From Fusarium oxysporum f. sp. lycopersici 4287 (taxonomy: Eukaryota; Ascomycota; Sordariomycetes; Hypocreales; Nectriaceae): a DNA stretch of 64,000 bases. The notes under the pieces are model-generated. The model was not told where the DNA came from, searched no databases, and saw nothing but the letters and a program-made list of their open reading frames with translations. The position numbers were made by a program, and so were the translations under genes. Positions 11,203-22,783 of this stretch are shown here, piece by piece (positions within the stretch are counted from its first letter, which is position 1; each line of letters opens with the position of its first letter). The stretch lies in assembly GCF_000149955.1 (NCBI RefSeq), contig NC_030996.1, forward strand, positions 1,691,467 to 1,755,466, read 5' to 3'.

Positions 11203-11719
11203 ATGATCTTGCTGTTCGGGATCGCGGGCAACTCAGCAGATGCAAAATCCAGCCACCTTATATGGCTGTTGTGTCCCTACGTGTATTTATCTATGCTAAT
11301 GTCCTTACTTTATCTCTATCACACGGCTTCGGTGGCTTCTAATAGTCTGAACACAATTCTATGACATTGTTTAGCTTTTAAAACGCTACCTTTCTATTCA
11401 AGTCGGTGCCTTGATGAAAGAAAGACCAATCGTGCCTGCATTCTAGCCTTTCAAATTTCGATTGTTAGTTCAAACACATAATATCTCAACGAGACATATG
11501 AATTTAATACCATGAAAATTGGAGGAGTCGCACAGATGTTTGAAGAAGCCACAACTGTACAGGCCAGTGGATTAAGTAGACAGAAACTTCTCATGAAGGG
11601 GACTTGGGGCTCCTAATTCGTTCTTTAAAATATTGCTATGGCATGTGTAAACATAATATTTCTAGTATATATACTCGTGGCATGAAACTAAAATCCATAA
11701 TAGCGTTCCGTTACATGAT
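11203..11719. other. Convergent 3' region between permease and aldehyde dehydrogenase
   Basis: AT-rich shared 3' flank of two converging genes. No gene, repeat or RNA recognised. Confidence 0.5.
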
Positions 11720-13370
11720 CTATAAGACGTTCCCAACGTTGACATGAATTGACCGCCTGCTTGTATATGCACGGATTCCTTCCTCTCCCAGCTCACGACC
11801 AATACCAGACTGCTTCACGCCTCCAAAGGGAATGCGGAAGTCCGAGTCATTGCTGCTGTTGATCCACACCACTACTAATGTTAACAAGATACTCAGAACT
11901 GACGGTTATGTGACTTACTTCCTGCCTCGATCTTATTCGCGATAAGATGTGCTCGAGTGATATCCTGGGTGAAGATGGCCGCACCGAGGCCATATATCGT
12001 ATCGTTAGCCCGGCGCAGTGCTTCATCTTCCGTTTTGAACGCGCTGATGATTGAAACCGGTCCGAAGATCTCCTCGCGATAGATCTTCATATCATCCGAA
12101 GCATCGGTGAAGATAGTAGGCTCGATAAAGAAACCCTTGCCATTGACTGCAATTGGCTGACCGCCAAGAGCAACAGTAGCCCCTTCAGCTTTACCGCTCT
12201 CGATGAACGATAGCACTCTTTCGTATTGCGCCTTTGAGACCTGTGGCCCTTGAAATGTATCGCTATCATAGGGGTTGCCTATCTTGCAAGACTTGACTCT
12301 CTCCTTGAACAGTTCGGTGAACTGATGATACACCTTTTCATGAACCAAGATTCGACTGGTTGCAGTACAGATCTGGCCTTGGTTGGCCATGATACCATAG
12401 TGACTCCATTTAACAGCTTGGTTCAAATCTGCATCCTCGAAAACGAGCAGTGGAGACTTTCCCCCGGACTCAATCGTAATCTCCTTCAGATTGCTCGCTG
12501 CAAGCCTTGCAACCTCACGTCCAGTCGCTGTAGATCCAGTGAAGGCAATCTTATCAACATCCATATGAGCAGCTAAAGCTGCACCAGCCGTACTACCAAA
12601 GCCATTCACAATGTTGATCACTCCTGGCGGAAATCCTGCTTTCTTGACGATGTCTGCAAAAAATAGGATAGACAGAGGCGTCTGCTCGGCTGGCTTGAGT
12701 ACCACGCAGTTACCGGCGGCAAGGGCTGGGGCGATCTTCCAGCCAGCCATTCCTAAGGGATAGTTCCAAGGAATGATCTGGCCGCAAACACCTATCGGTC
12801 CTACTCTGGTATAGGCAAACTTCTTTTCCGTTGTGCTTATCACTGAGTTCGTCAGTCAAACATTTGAGAATTTACTCAATGTCGCTTTGAGACTTACCTT
12901 GTCCGTACTGCTTATCAGCAAACCCAGCGTAATATCGAAGCACGCCTGTAAGCTCACGAACGTCACCCTGGGCAGACGAGAATCTCTTGCCGTTGTTCCA
13001 TGTATCAATTGTGGCAAGTTCGTTTGTGGCGGCGTCAACAAGATCGGCGAGTTTGCGCATCATTTCACCTCTCACTGTTCCAGAAATGTGTGACCAAGGG
13101 CCTTTGAGCGCTGCCCGAGCAGCTTTGACTGCATCGTCAATATCTTCCTCGCCGCCAGCGTGGACTTTGACGATCTCGTTTTCGTCACTGGAGTCTTTTA
13201 GTAAACTGACTGCTAAGACTGAACGAAAAATAAACCTACATTGGACTCACAACCGATATCAATTCCTCTACCTTTGATCGGCGCCATTCATTGTTGATGA
13301 AGAGGCCCAAAGGTTGGTTGTAAGTGACTCCATTCGGAGCCGTTAGTCGTTGATAAAGCTCGCTATTCAT
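11720..13370 (-). CDS. NAD(P)+-dependent aldehyde dehydrogenase (four exons)
   Basis: Exons are 13370-13240, 13187-12898, 12842-11919 and 11871-11720, with introns of 52, 55 and 47 bp, giving about 498 aa, the usual family length. Landmarks are IIPWNYPLGMAGWKIAPALA, the NAD-binding FTGSTATGR, the general base in ESGGK (about Glu265), the nucleophile in NQGQICTATS (about Cys299), EEIFGPV and the C-terminal EAGMVWINSSND followed by PFGGVKQSG. The first exon was found from MNSELYQRLTAPNG leading to a VSPIDENEIVKVHAGGEED join. Members oxidise amino- or alkyl-aldehydes to acids. Beside two amine oxidases it would naturally oxidise the aldehyde they produce. It is divergent from oxidase 2. Confidence 0.9.
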
Positions 13371-13798
13371 AATGACTCCAATTTGAAGATCTGATTGCAG
13401 GATTATCGGTAGTATCAGTTAGTGAGATTATATCACGATATGCTCCGGTCTCTAAGTGCTTCAGCATACTCCAACTCCATGCTCTCAACCTGTTGCTTTC
13501 CAGATCAGGCAAGTTTCTGGTAGTGGACCCTAGGTGTCTGCGCTAGTATTAAACAGGCAATCATCAAATACCTTCCAGAAGCAGTAAAGATCGAGGCTTG
13601 TGGTGAGATAAGCGCCGACCCATCCTTATCAGTCCTCTGATAACGTCAGTGCATAGGGTAGCATCACGCATTCGGAGTCCTGTCTGATCGTATACAAACT
13701 ATCCCAACAGTAATCGTACAGAAACGACCATCATTGTGTTATTTTGCATTGCCTTGGCTTCCTTTTCATATCTCGGCCGCTGCTATCTGTTAGATATT
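13371..13798. promoter_or_regulatory. Divergent promoter of aldehyde dehydrogenase and oxidase 2, with GATA cluster
   Basis: A 428-bp gap between divergent start codons. Three GATA hexamers lie within 40 bp: AGATAAG at 13606, TTATCA at 13626 and TGATAA at 13638. Further GATA cores lie nearer the dehydrogenase. This mirrors the oxidase 1/permease promoter and suggests common nitrogen-responsive control. No direct evidence of binding. Confidence 0.55.
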
Positions 13799-15320
13799 AT
13801 GTGCCCAGCTTCTTTTCCCCCGCTCGAAGGGATGTCTTCTTTTTGGAGAACCGACCTGGGCAATCTCGATAACCACCAGTCAACTGCGGAGCTCCCAACT
13901 TGTGTAGACATCGCCATTATTGGTGCCGGATACTCTGCAGCAGCAACTCTCACACATATCCTGGCAACAACTCCGGCTGCGGATAGGCCATCAATTCTTG
14001 TTCTTGAAGCTCGGCAGTTATGCTCGGGTGCGACTGGACGAAATGGTAAGCCTGCTGCTCCCACCTAATCCTAATGTTGATGATCGAAGGTGGCCATTTG
14101 AAGCCCGACTCATATAACGCGATTTCTGGGTATGCCTCTGAGTACGGGATAGAAGCCGCGGCAGAAGTTGCGTCATTTGAAGCCGCAAATGTTAAAGCTG
14201 TCACTGAATACATCCAACAAAATAAAGTTGATTGCGACTTTGTGCTTACAAGGGCGGTCGATGTCCAACTTTCCACTGGCCATCAACGTCGTATCAAGGA
14301 AGGTTATGACAAGCTTATTGCTGCTGGACTTGAACCGACCAAGGATACATTCAGTGTTGAAGAGAATGACGCGGAGATGGTAAATCTTTTGCAGCTTTCG
14401 GCTTCTGAATGCTAACACCATGTCTTTAGATGTCTGGCGTAAAAGGCGCGAAGGGCTGTTTTACATATACTGCAGGACACCTTTGGCCCTACAAACTTAT
14501 CCACCACATGTTTTCAGAAGCAATCCGTCAAGGAATCAACCTGCAAACTAATACGCCAGTTACTTCTGTCTCCGAGACTCAAGATGCAACTGGTCAATGG
14601 ATTTTGAATACCAACAGGGGCGAAGTCAGAGCGCGAAAGGTCGTGTTCGCAACCAATGCCTACACAGGCTCACTACTTCCAGAATACAAAAGCAAGATCA
14701 TTCCATATCGCGCTGTATGCAGTCGGATCAAGACCCCAGGGCCACATCCTCTTCTTAATAATACCTACGCACTTCGATTCTCGGACTGGAACTTTGACTA
14801 CCTAATCCCTCGGTTAGATGGGAGTATCATAGTCGGTGGAGCTCGAGATGCGTATATCAGGTCTGTTGACTCATGGTATGGGAACGTTGATGACACTCAA
14901 GTCATTGATGAAGCACGCTCATATTTCGATGACTACATGCAGAGGCATTTCCATGGATGGGAGGACAGTGGGGCATATGTCGATGATATATGGACTGGAA
15001 GTAAGTTTTATAACCGCGTCGTCTTAATGCTGACAGCAGCTGACATCAAACTAGTCATGGGGTACTCCTCCGACCGGCTCCCTCGAGTAGGACCTATACC
15101 TGGTCGACCAGGCACGTTTATCATGGGAGGCTTCACTGGCCATGGTATGCCGCAAATCTTCCTGTGCGGGCAAGCGATGGCGAAGTTTCTCCTCAAAGAC
15201 GCTTCATTCAAGCAGACCGGTTTGTCCCGATTATTTGAAGAAACACAGGCTCGTTTAGAAGACCCGAGAGACAGAGTGATGGAGTTGTATGCTTCGGTTC
15301 TCAATCCTTCGAAATTATAA
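13799..15320 (+). CDS. FAD-dependent amine/amino-acid oxidase, DAO family (oxidase 2, four exons)
   Basis: Exons are 13799-14045, 14090-14379, 14430-15000 and 15055-15320, with introns of 44, 50 and 54 bp (branch GCTAAC in the second), giving about 457 aa. Residues 38-47 contain the dinucleotide motif IAIIGAGYSA. SGATGRNGGHLKPD is the DAO signature, its second GG created by splicing. The motifs TAGHLWPYKL and GGFTGHGMPQIF match those of oxidase 1, yet overall the two proteins differ clearly, so this is not a recent duplicate. An upstream in-frame ATG at 13736 is possible, but 13799 gives a more usual N-terminus. Likely role: oxidation of an amine or amino-acid intermediate in the same pathway. 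Confidence 0.85.
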
Positions 15321-15847
15321 TGGCTTCGGCCAAAGCTGGGGATTGGGCCAAGTTTCGTCATTGAAATTTCCAAGTTTCTTTTTCATTGATAGATTCAGCT
15401 GTCATTGATAATTTCACCCATCATCTCTGTTAGGTGGCGATAACGATTGTGGTTACCGTTTCGCTTGTCAGGATCTCAGCTATCGCAACTGATGCTAAGT
15501 CATTCAACTGCAGGGGCAAGGACATACGCTGTAGCTATTATGAGCAATCATATTATCATGACCAGTCAGCCTTGGAGCCTGGCCTTCTCCATTGTAGTTG
15601 GTTGCTGCCCTGGCTCCCAAGTCACGTGTGGCTTCATGTAGGCCGCCGCCCTGACAAGGCAGATTTCCCCTTTTACAGCCCTGTTTTCATTCTTGCAATT
15701 GATCCTTCTTTGCTCAAAAATTGTTATGCTGCTCTGATGGTTGAGGCATCGTCGCCTATTCACACATTTGTTGCATCAAAACCCAGGGTCGAGTATTATC
15801 AGCATCCCGATTCCCGATCACTTTCTCGCATCCACAAAAAAGTTTAA
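15321..15847. other. Intergenic between oxidase 2 and the NLR-like gene
   Basis: 3' flank of oxidase 2 and promoter of the NLR-like gene. No coding frame with splice support. It marks the border between the intact cluster and the partly decayed region. Confidence 0.5.
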
Positions 15848-18529
15848 ATGTCGACTGTAATTGACAGACCGCAACGTCCCGTCTCACGAGCCAATTTTCC
15901 GCTTGCCATCATCTGCGCCCTCTCCCTCGAAGCCGATGCGATAGAAGCTCTGTTTGATGAATACTGGGACTGTAATGTCTACAGCAAAGCCCCCGGTGAC
16001 CCCAATTCCTACTCGACTGGACGCATCGGCCATCATAATGTCGTACTCGCCTACATGCCTGAAGCAGGAAAGGCCAACGGAGCGGCTGTCGCGACCAATT
16101 GTCGTGTGAGCTTCCCCAATGTCAAATTGGCCATCGTCGTCGGGATCTGTGGAGTCATCCCTTTCACCCCTGGACCTCGGGATGCACACCATGAGATCAC
16201 TTTGGGAGATGTCATTGTCAGTCAAAGCGTTGTCCAGTACGATTTGGGACGGCAATATTCTGGCAGCTTTGAATACAAAGACGCCAATGAAGATGCTCTT
16301 GGGAGACCCAACGTTGAGATCCGTTCCCTGCTATCGAAGCTGAACGGCCTCCGAGCACGAAGGGCATTTGAGTCTGACATGAGATGTTTCCTCTCAATCC
16401 TGCAGGAAGACTTAGAACTGGCAGCCCATTACCCCGAACCCGGGACAGATCGCCTATACGAGGCTACCTATCGGCATGTCGACAAAGACATGCCATGTGA
16501 CAAGTGCGGCTGCAACGGAAAGCTTGTGCCGCGTGAGCGACTTGAACAAGGAGCGCTAGAGCCTAGAGTGCACTTTGGAAGGATTGCCTCTGGGGACACA
16601 GTCATGAAATCAGGCGAAGATCGTGACCATATTGCTAGGAAGCTTGGCGTTATTGCGTTCGAGATGGAGAGCGCCGGCGTATGGGATAGCCTACCATGCT
16701 TGGTTGTCAAGGGCGCGTGTGATTATGCCGACAGCCACAAGGCTAAAGCTACTCAGAACTACGCTGCAGCGACTGCCGCTGCTTGCACCAAAGCTATATT
16801 GCGCCATTGGGTGGTTCCAACCAGTCATGGTCAGTGATCGTCTGCCGTTTCCTGGACCACGTTGACCATGAGATAGATTCAACTGGAGAGGGTAACTTGA
16901 CTCGGTGTAAGTATTCATGCGCCCACTGTATTATAATGATGTAGCTAATATAAGACTCGACAGTCTTGGTCCCTTTCCCGCCAGATGAAGACTTTGTTAG
17001 CCGACAGGACATTCTTGAGAGCCTTCGTCAAGAATTAAGTCTTAAAAGGTCTCATGCTGTCGCAGCTCTCTTTGGTTTAGGAGGGACAGGGTAAGTGAAC
17101 ACATATCATATATAGAAGACAACAACTGAGCATTCAGAAAAACACAGATCGCCCTAGCATATGTGCACGAGACACACGCCCAGAATCCAGACCTGTCAGT
17201 CTTTTGGGTTTACGCAAATAATACAGAGCGCATGCGGCAGTCATATGCCATGATCATTCAACAGTTCGAGATCCCTCGCGGTGAAAACGACTTGAGTGAT
17301 CTCGAACTGGTAAAAAGATGGTTGGAAGCTGAATTCCACAGGCCATGGCTGATGGTTGTCGACAATGCCGATGACTTAGACCTTTTTTATGGCACTAGTG
17401 GTCTGAGTCGGTATCTCCCAACCTGCGCTCAAAGCCAGTTGCTCATCACGACTAGAAATAAGCAGGTAGCTATCCGAGCTACAAAAGGTCGGTACTGCAT
17501 TGAAGTCCCGCGGATGACCGAGAGCGAAGCACAAGAACTCCTTGGTGAGCATCTAGGGTTCTTGAGGCCCGACTTTGCTGATCTATCCACATTGGCGTTG
17601 AAGCTCGAATACCTTCCTTTGATACTTGTGCAAGCCGCTTCATTCATTAAAGAGAACAGTATCTCGATCAGCGAGTACTTGAACCTTCTAGAGACAGACG
17701 AGAACCTGATACAACTACTCGATGAGGACTTTGAGACAGATGGCAGAGATCCAGACTCATTGCAAGCTGTTACCAAAACCTGGACAATTTCATTCGACAA
17801 ATCAGACGCCAAAACGAATTAGCGGGCGATTTACTATCTTTAATGTCTATGTTCGATCATCAGAATATACCTGAGGAATTCTTGGTCACTTATCTATCGC
17901 TCACTTACGGCGATGAAAGGACCCTGGAGCGTCTCAGGGCCATTGGGCTTCTGAAAGCCTTCTCCTTTGTATCGAGTGGAGAAGACAACAGCATCTCTAT
18001 GCATCGACTGATACAGCTGGCGATGCGCAGATGGCTCATCAAAGAAGACGCAATGGAATATTTCTTGCGCAAGGCGATCTTGACAATACAAGGGGTGTCT
18101 ACTTTAACGTCCGACGACGACACATCAACACGTGTTCTACATAATACCTCTCACATACTCATCGCCCTATCTATATTTCACAGCACTTTTGGTGCGAATA
18201 TGTGGAGTCGTACGAATACCCTCGAGATGTTCAAGCTTACTATTCTTGCCATCTATAACGATCTGATCTTTCATCTTGGTGCAAATGGTCTAGCTGAGGA
18301 GGTGCTGGATATAAGGTTAGATACAAAAAAGGACAGGCTTGGTACAGAGGCTAGTGCTGCGATATTTGCAGTTTACTATCGCGCATTATACGAGGAACGG
18401 ACTAGCATTATACGACAGCTGGAGATTGTTGTTCATACATGGCGATTCATGTTGCCCCCTGGTACCAGCAATGTATGGGAGATATGCGAAGCAGACCTTA
18501 GGGGTTATTCGTCCAGGCGTAGTGCCTAG
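15848..18529 (+). pseudogene. NLR-like receptor: nucleoside-phosphorylase domain + NB-ARC, frameshifted
   Basis: Proposed exons are 15848-16829, 16964-17090 and 17138 onward. Introns are 16830-16963 (donor GTCAGT) and 17091-17137 (GTAAGT). Residues about 20-320 form a PNP/UDP-phosphorylase fold (LAIICALSLEADAIEALFDE, IVVGICGVIP, VIAFEMESAGVW). Splicing then joins SHVLVPFPPDEDFVSR to the P-loop FGLGGTGKTQIALAYVHE; Walker B is WLMVVDNADDL and the sensor is LLITTRNK. Near 17798 the frame breaks: TISFD continues as QIRRQNELAGDLLSLMSMFD only in another frame, so one base appears lost; the upstream frame stops at 17820-17822. The downstream part (17843-18529) keeps the winged-helix-like region and one degraded TPR-like unit, then ends. 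Such receptors belong to fungal non-self recognition. A sequence error cannot be excluded. Confidence 0.78.
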
Positions 18530-20450
18530 GCGTGTTAAGATTTATGTGACATGATAGAGTGGGACGAGAAGGGAAAATTGGGCGCGTGTTAATATTTTGA
18601 TAGTATTCAATTAATTAAAGCTTCCTAGAATGACAATCAATGAGGTAGGAAACGCATCATCAGATGACATATTTTGAGATACTTATTGCCTAGTGTTTCA
18701 TGGCGTGATGTGTCTATCGAAAATCTGGATGATTGCGACGTGCCATCGTCTCCTCGTTCTTCCGTTTCGAAAAATGCCAAGAGTTGCATGAATGAATGCC
18801 TGGGTTTCCATCCATACCTATGGGCACATATTGCAAAGATGCATCGATTTCAAAGTGATCAACATATTTAACTTGGCCTATAGCGAGTCAAATAGGCTTG
18901 CGTGACCGCCAAGTATATATGAAGCTGACGATCAACTGTATCCTGAATATTCAACTCAACTCTCAGTCTGTTCAAGGTTCAGGTAAAAGACAACCGAAAG
19001 ATAAGTGACACGTAGGGTATCACCGAGTCCACTCGAATAAGGAACGCACTGACGATCCACGTGGGTGATGGATCTCAAAAATTGATCTATTCCACCTGCG
19101 CTGTTACCCCCTGGTCCACTAATGACTAACATAGTGCCGACGATCTGCCCCTACTGACTCTGACGCTCTGCATTCTTATCACCGTGTGCTACTATAGGCA
19201 GGACTACGCATTGAATTGAGTCGTGTATTGGGATCTACCAGCAGATGATCACGTAGACGGCGAGATCTACTGCGAGATATATATCCTTTCTGGGCGTTAA
19301 ATGCCGACGCTATATCCGTTTTCTCGGAATATCGAGAGACGGGGAATTATTTCGAGACCTCGGTTGGACAGGCGCAAAATGGAGTTCGTCTCAGAATGTC
19401 TCCATTTCGGAGGAATAATTCATCCAAATAATTTTGTTATTTCCGGAACCCCTTTCAATTCAGCGGAGATCATGCACATTCGGCCCGGAGCTCGGAGCCC
19501 ACCGACTAACGGGGGAATATTTGCGGTAAATGTGTCAAGAAGATGTCTCTGTGTCTCAATAGCTCAACACTAGAAAAGTCTGGGAAGTGTCGGCAAGCTT
19601 TGGCAACGAATGAACTTGTTCGAGATTAGCTTCATCTAACGTTTCAGCAAAGAACAACGGTTCATTCCGCTATCAAAAGACCCAAGTGGCGTTGACAAAA
19701 GCGGAAGCCCAGCAACTTGGCAAGACGGAACTTGATCTCAAAGGATTCCCAAGTGCCGAAATTTGATACGCTGCCATCTCCTGTGGCTGATTCTGGTGGC
19801 GTCCCCCTGAGTCAAGTGCCATTTTAGCGGGTGAAAATCTTTAGCGCAAGAGTCTGCGATGACATTTTGTTGAGGGGCGAGAGGGGAAACCGAGGCTTGG
19901 TGACATAAAGGGAAATACATCCCGGAGCCATTGGTAACTCTCCCGTATTGGAGCTCGGTTGCAGAATTATAGTGCGGAAATACAGAGTGTCTGCACGGTG
20001 ATGTGATGCTCATCCCTGTAGATCACGCGTACCGAGAGACGATCATGCCATGCATCTGGACCAGATACTCGGGTAACGGCAGGGATATGGTTAAGCTATT
20101 CAACCAGCATATTCCCCCCATCAAATCAGATTGGCAAATTGTCCACAAGAGCTCAAGTGTCAAAGCAAAGGTCAAAGCGCAGATGCGACTCATCCAGAGG
20201 CTTGGCTAGAAAACCTCGTTTCGCCACTCCACTCCAGACCGTTCCTGGAGTCTAGTCCTGCGACACTAATATCTCCAACTCTACGCTTAGCGTCCAGGTA
20301 CCTCCACCTGCCAGGAGTACTCAAAACGTGGTTCTGGTAGTGTCTGCATGTATAAACCCCCTGGATCCCCGGATTCAGTCCCTCTTCCCTCTCTTTCCCC
20401 GGCCGATCCTTCATTCCTCTTTGCTTTTTTGTATCACTCCTTTATACAAC
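18530..20450. other. Long gene-poor stretch
   Basis: About 1.9 kb with only short frames. The part after 18530 could be eroded downstream sequence of the NLR-like gene, which in intact relatives carries many TPR units, but I could not align it. A TATA-like TATAAA at 20351-20356 precedes the next gene by 95 bp. Confidence 0.45.
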
Positions 20451-21715
20451 ATGTCGGCGACTACGAGTGACATCAAGATCGCTTCCATTGCCATGGGGTT
20501 CACCCTTGGCTTTGGCTTGCTTACTGTTTGGGAAGCTTGGAAGCAGACTCGACGGAATCGAAACCCGCTGCGAAGTACCTATATTTACATGCTTTGGGGA
20601 GAGATTCTAGCAAATATTATCATCGCTATCATCGGATGGATCTTCTTGGATGGAATCATCGGGCCGACGTAAGATAGCCACTTAGCCAGTGTCGAAAGTG
20701 GCGTGCTAACAGTGTCTAGTGTACCGGTGTTGTTCTTTATTCTTTTCTTCTGGGTCTTTGAAGTCCAGCTCCTTATGCAAATTATCGTCAATCGAATCTC
20801 TATCATCGCCGAACATCGATCTACTATCTTTAAGCTGAAATGGGGAACCGCCCTTACCATCACTCTTATCAACATTGCCGTCTTTGCTATCTGGATTCCT
20901 GCTCATACCGTTCCTCCTGCCAGTCAAACGTAAGCCATTATCGAAAAATTGACTAGGTTTATGCTGACCAATGCAGTTTTGTGCGCATCAATGAAGTTTG
21001 GGATCGTGTCTCCAAGGTTCTCATCCTTCTCGTCGATGCTGGCCTCAATTGGTACTTCCTTCGAACCGTCAAGAAGCGACTCGTTGAGCAACATCGCCTC
21101 AAGAAGTATGAGCCTCTTGTTGGCTTCAACGCTAAGCTCATGATCATTTCGATCCTCATGGACGTAAGTATCTCGCCATTCTCTCCCGAAACACAAACCC
21201 ATGCTGACTCCTGCCAGGGCATGCTCATCGGTCTCATGTCACTTCCCAACCAGGTCGTCTACATCCAATTCCACCCCGTCGCCTACATGGTCAAGCTCAA
21301 CATCGAAATGTCAATGGCCAAGCTTATTACCCGCCTTGCTAAGGGTGAGAACGCCGACGACTACTACCCCTCCATGTCGCACTCGGGCCACCACCAAAGC
21401 AACAACCAGCGCACCAACGATGCACCATGGACTCAGGGTAACAATGTCCAGTTGACACACCGATCAAAGGTTGTCGCTGGCGATTCTGATGAAGATTTGT
21501 CTGGTACTGTGGGTCGACATAACGGTGGACCTGGCATTCATCGCCGAACAGAGTTTGAGGTCACTGTCGAGACGAAGCCTCAGAAGAATCCCTTCAGAGA
21601 GGGGACAGAGTCGTTGGATGAGCTGCCTTTGACTTCAAATACCGGACATCCTAAGCAGGCTATTGTTGAGGAGGTTAGCCGTAACCCTTCCATGTCTAGC
21701 AGCAGAAGATCATGA
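20451..21715 (+). CDS. Fungal seven-transmembrane protein of unknown function (four exons)
   Basis: Exons are 20451-20668, 20720-20929, 20977-21163 and 21218-21715, with introns of 51, 47 and 54 bp (branches GCTAAC, GCTGAC, GCTGAC), giving about 370 aa. Seven hydrophobic segments can be seen: about residues 8-28, 45-68, 73-97, 117-135, 158-178, 199-218 and 224-245. A hydrophilic tail of about 120 aa follows, rich in His, Ser, Asp and Glu (HSGHHQSNNQRTNDAPWTQG). The topology and long cytosolic-like tail resemble fungal GPCR-like integral membrane proteins, but no defining motif is seen. Function unknown. It looks intact, unlike its neighbours on both sides. Confidence 0.82.
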
Positions 21716-22783
21716 GATCTTAACTACGTTCTTTAGCTATATACCATACACATAATACCTAATCCCAACATACCAACAGTATTATAAGACCCAACAGCGT
21801 AAAGGAATTGTGAAAAGAATGTCGTGCCCTCATTATCTGTGTTGGCAGCCTAAAGTTTAATCTTATGGCTAGTAATCACCCACGTAGCTGCAGCTATGTA
21901 GTTGCACTGGCGTGAAGTATTCAACATGTTCCAAGGCTGTCTAGGAGATTACACCAATGTGCCTCTGGCCTCGAATGACATCGTCTGAAGTAGGTACTCA
22001 GGAATAAGGTTACTAATTGAGTCATCACAAAAGCTTATTATGATGCTTAAATTGGGAGACTTATGATTGTTAAGGCTATGTGCATATTACCTTCTGAAAG
22101 CTGAAGTCAATTGGGATGTTTCAGTGTGTTGGCTTCATATATCTCGTTGAGATGTCATAAGGTTTAACTATCAATCAGTAGATACTCAGGACAGCAAGCA
22201 TGAAATTTAGTGATAGTCCCCGATATCGTGCTGCTTCAAGTCGCCGTATTGTGAAGTAAGGAGTAAGAAATGAAATAATGCTTGTCTAGAATATTAGACT
22301 CGAGCAGCCTTGCCATATTATATACCTTCAAGGCCGGTCAAAGAGTCATAATCTAGGTTTTCCTCATATCAGCTTTACGCTATAGCAATTGGTCAGGCAT
22401 TTTGGTATAATGTCCAAGTTGTGAGCCAGATGTGTTATTTACAGTTGAGACTTGTGGCTGAGAGCTTAAACCAGCACAGATAGCTTAGCCATGCGAAGTT
22501 TATTCTATGCTGCCCACCAAGCATATCTCTTTGTCGATGTTAAGTTCAATGTTGGAGTAGCCCCCAGACAGGATGCACATTTCATAGCTTATCTATCACG
22601 TGGCGACGTGAAAAAACATTCATAAATAGCGAGGCTTCTTGCATCAATATTATATCTGCTTCTCCCGAAACCACCGTTCGTCTACCTCCCATTCTAAGAT
22701 CGGACAACTTCACGCTACAAACACCGACCCCCTCGATCTGTCATTTGGTCCACAAAAGCTGTAAGGACGAGCAACAAACCATC
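21716..22783. other. AT-rich intergenic region
   Basis: About 1.07 kb with no supported gene. It contains repeat copy B (listed separately) about 300 bp upstream of the F-box-like gene. Confidence 0.5.
22405..22483 (+). repeat. Dispersed short repeat, copy B
   Basis: Matches copy D from TATAATGTCYAAGTTRTGAG through TGTGTTATTTRCAGTTGAGA and CTTGTGGCTGAGAGCTTAAA. Same orientation as the other copies. About 80 bp, with no coding capacity and no clear terminal inverted repeats. Confidence 0.65.

Noticed and set aside
15434..15847. 137-codon frame directly before the NLR-like gene, which it abuts
   Set aside because: No family resemblance. It ends at the position where the NLR start begins and looks like leader sequence.
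18674..18871. 65-codon frame after the NLR-like gene
   Set aside because: No recognisable family, no splice links to the NLR frame, and the surrounding sequence is AT-rich and non-coding in appearance.
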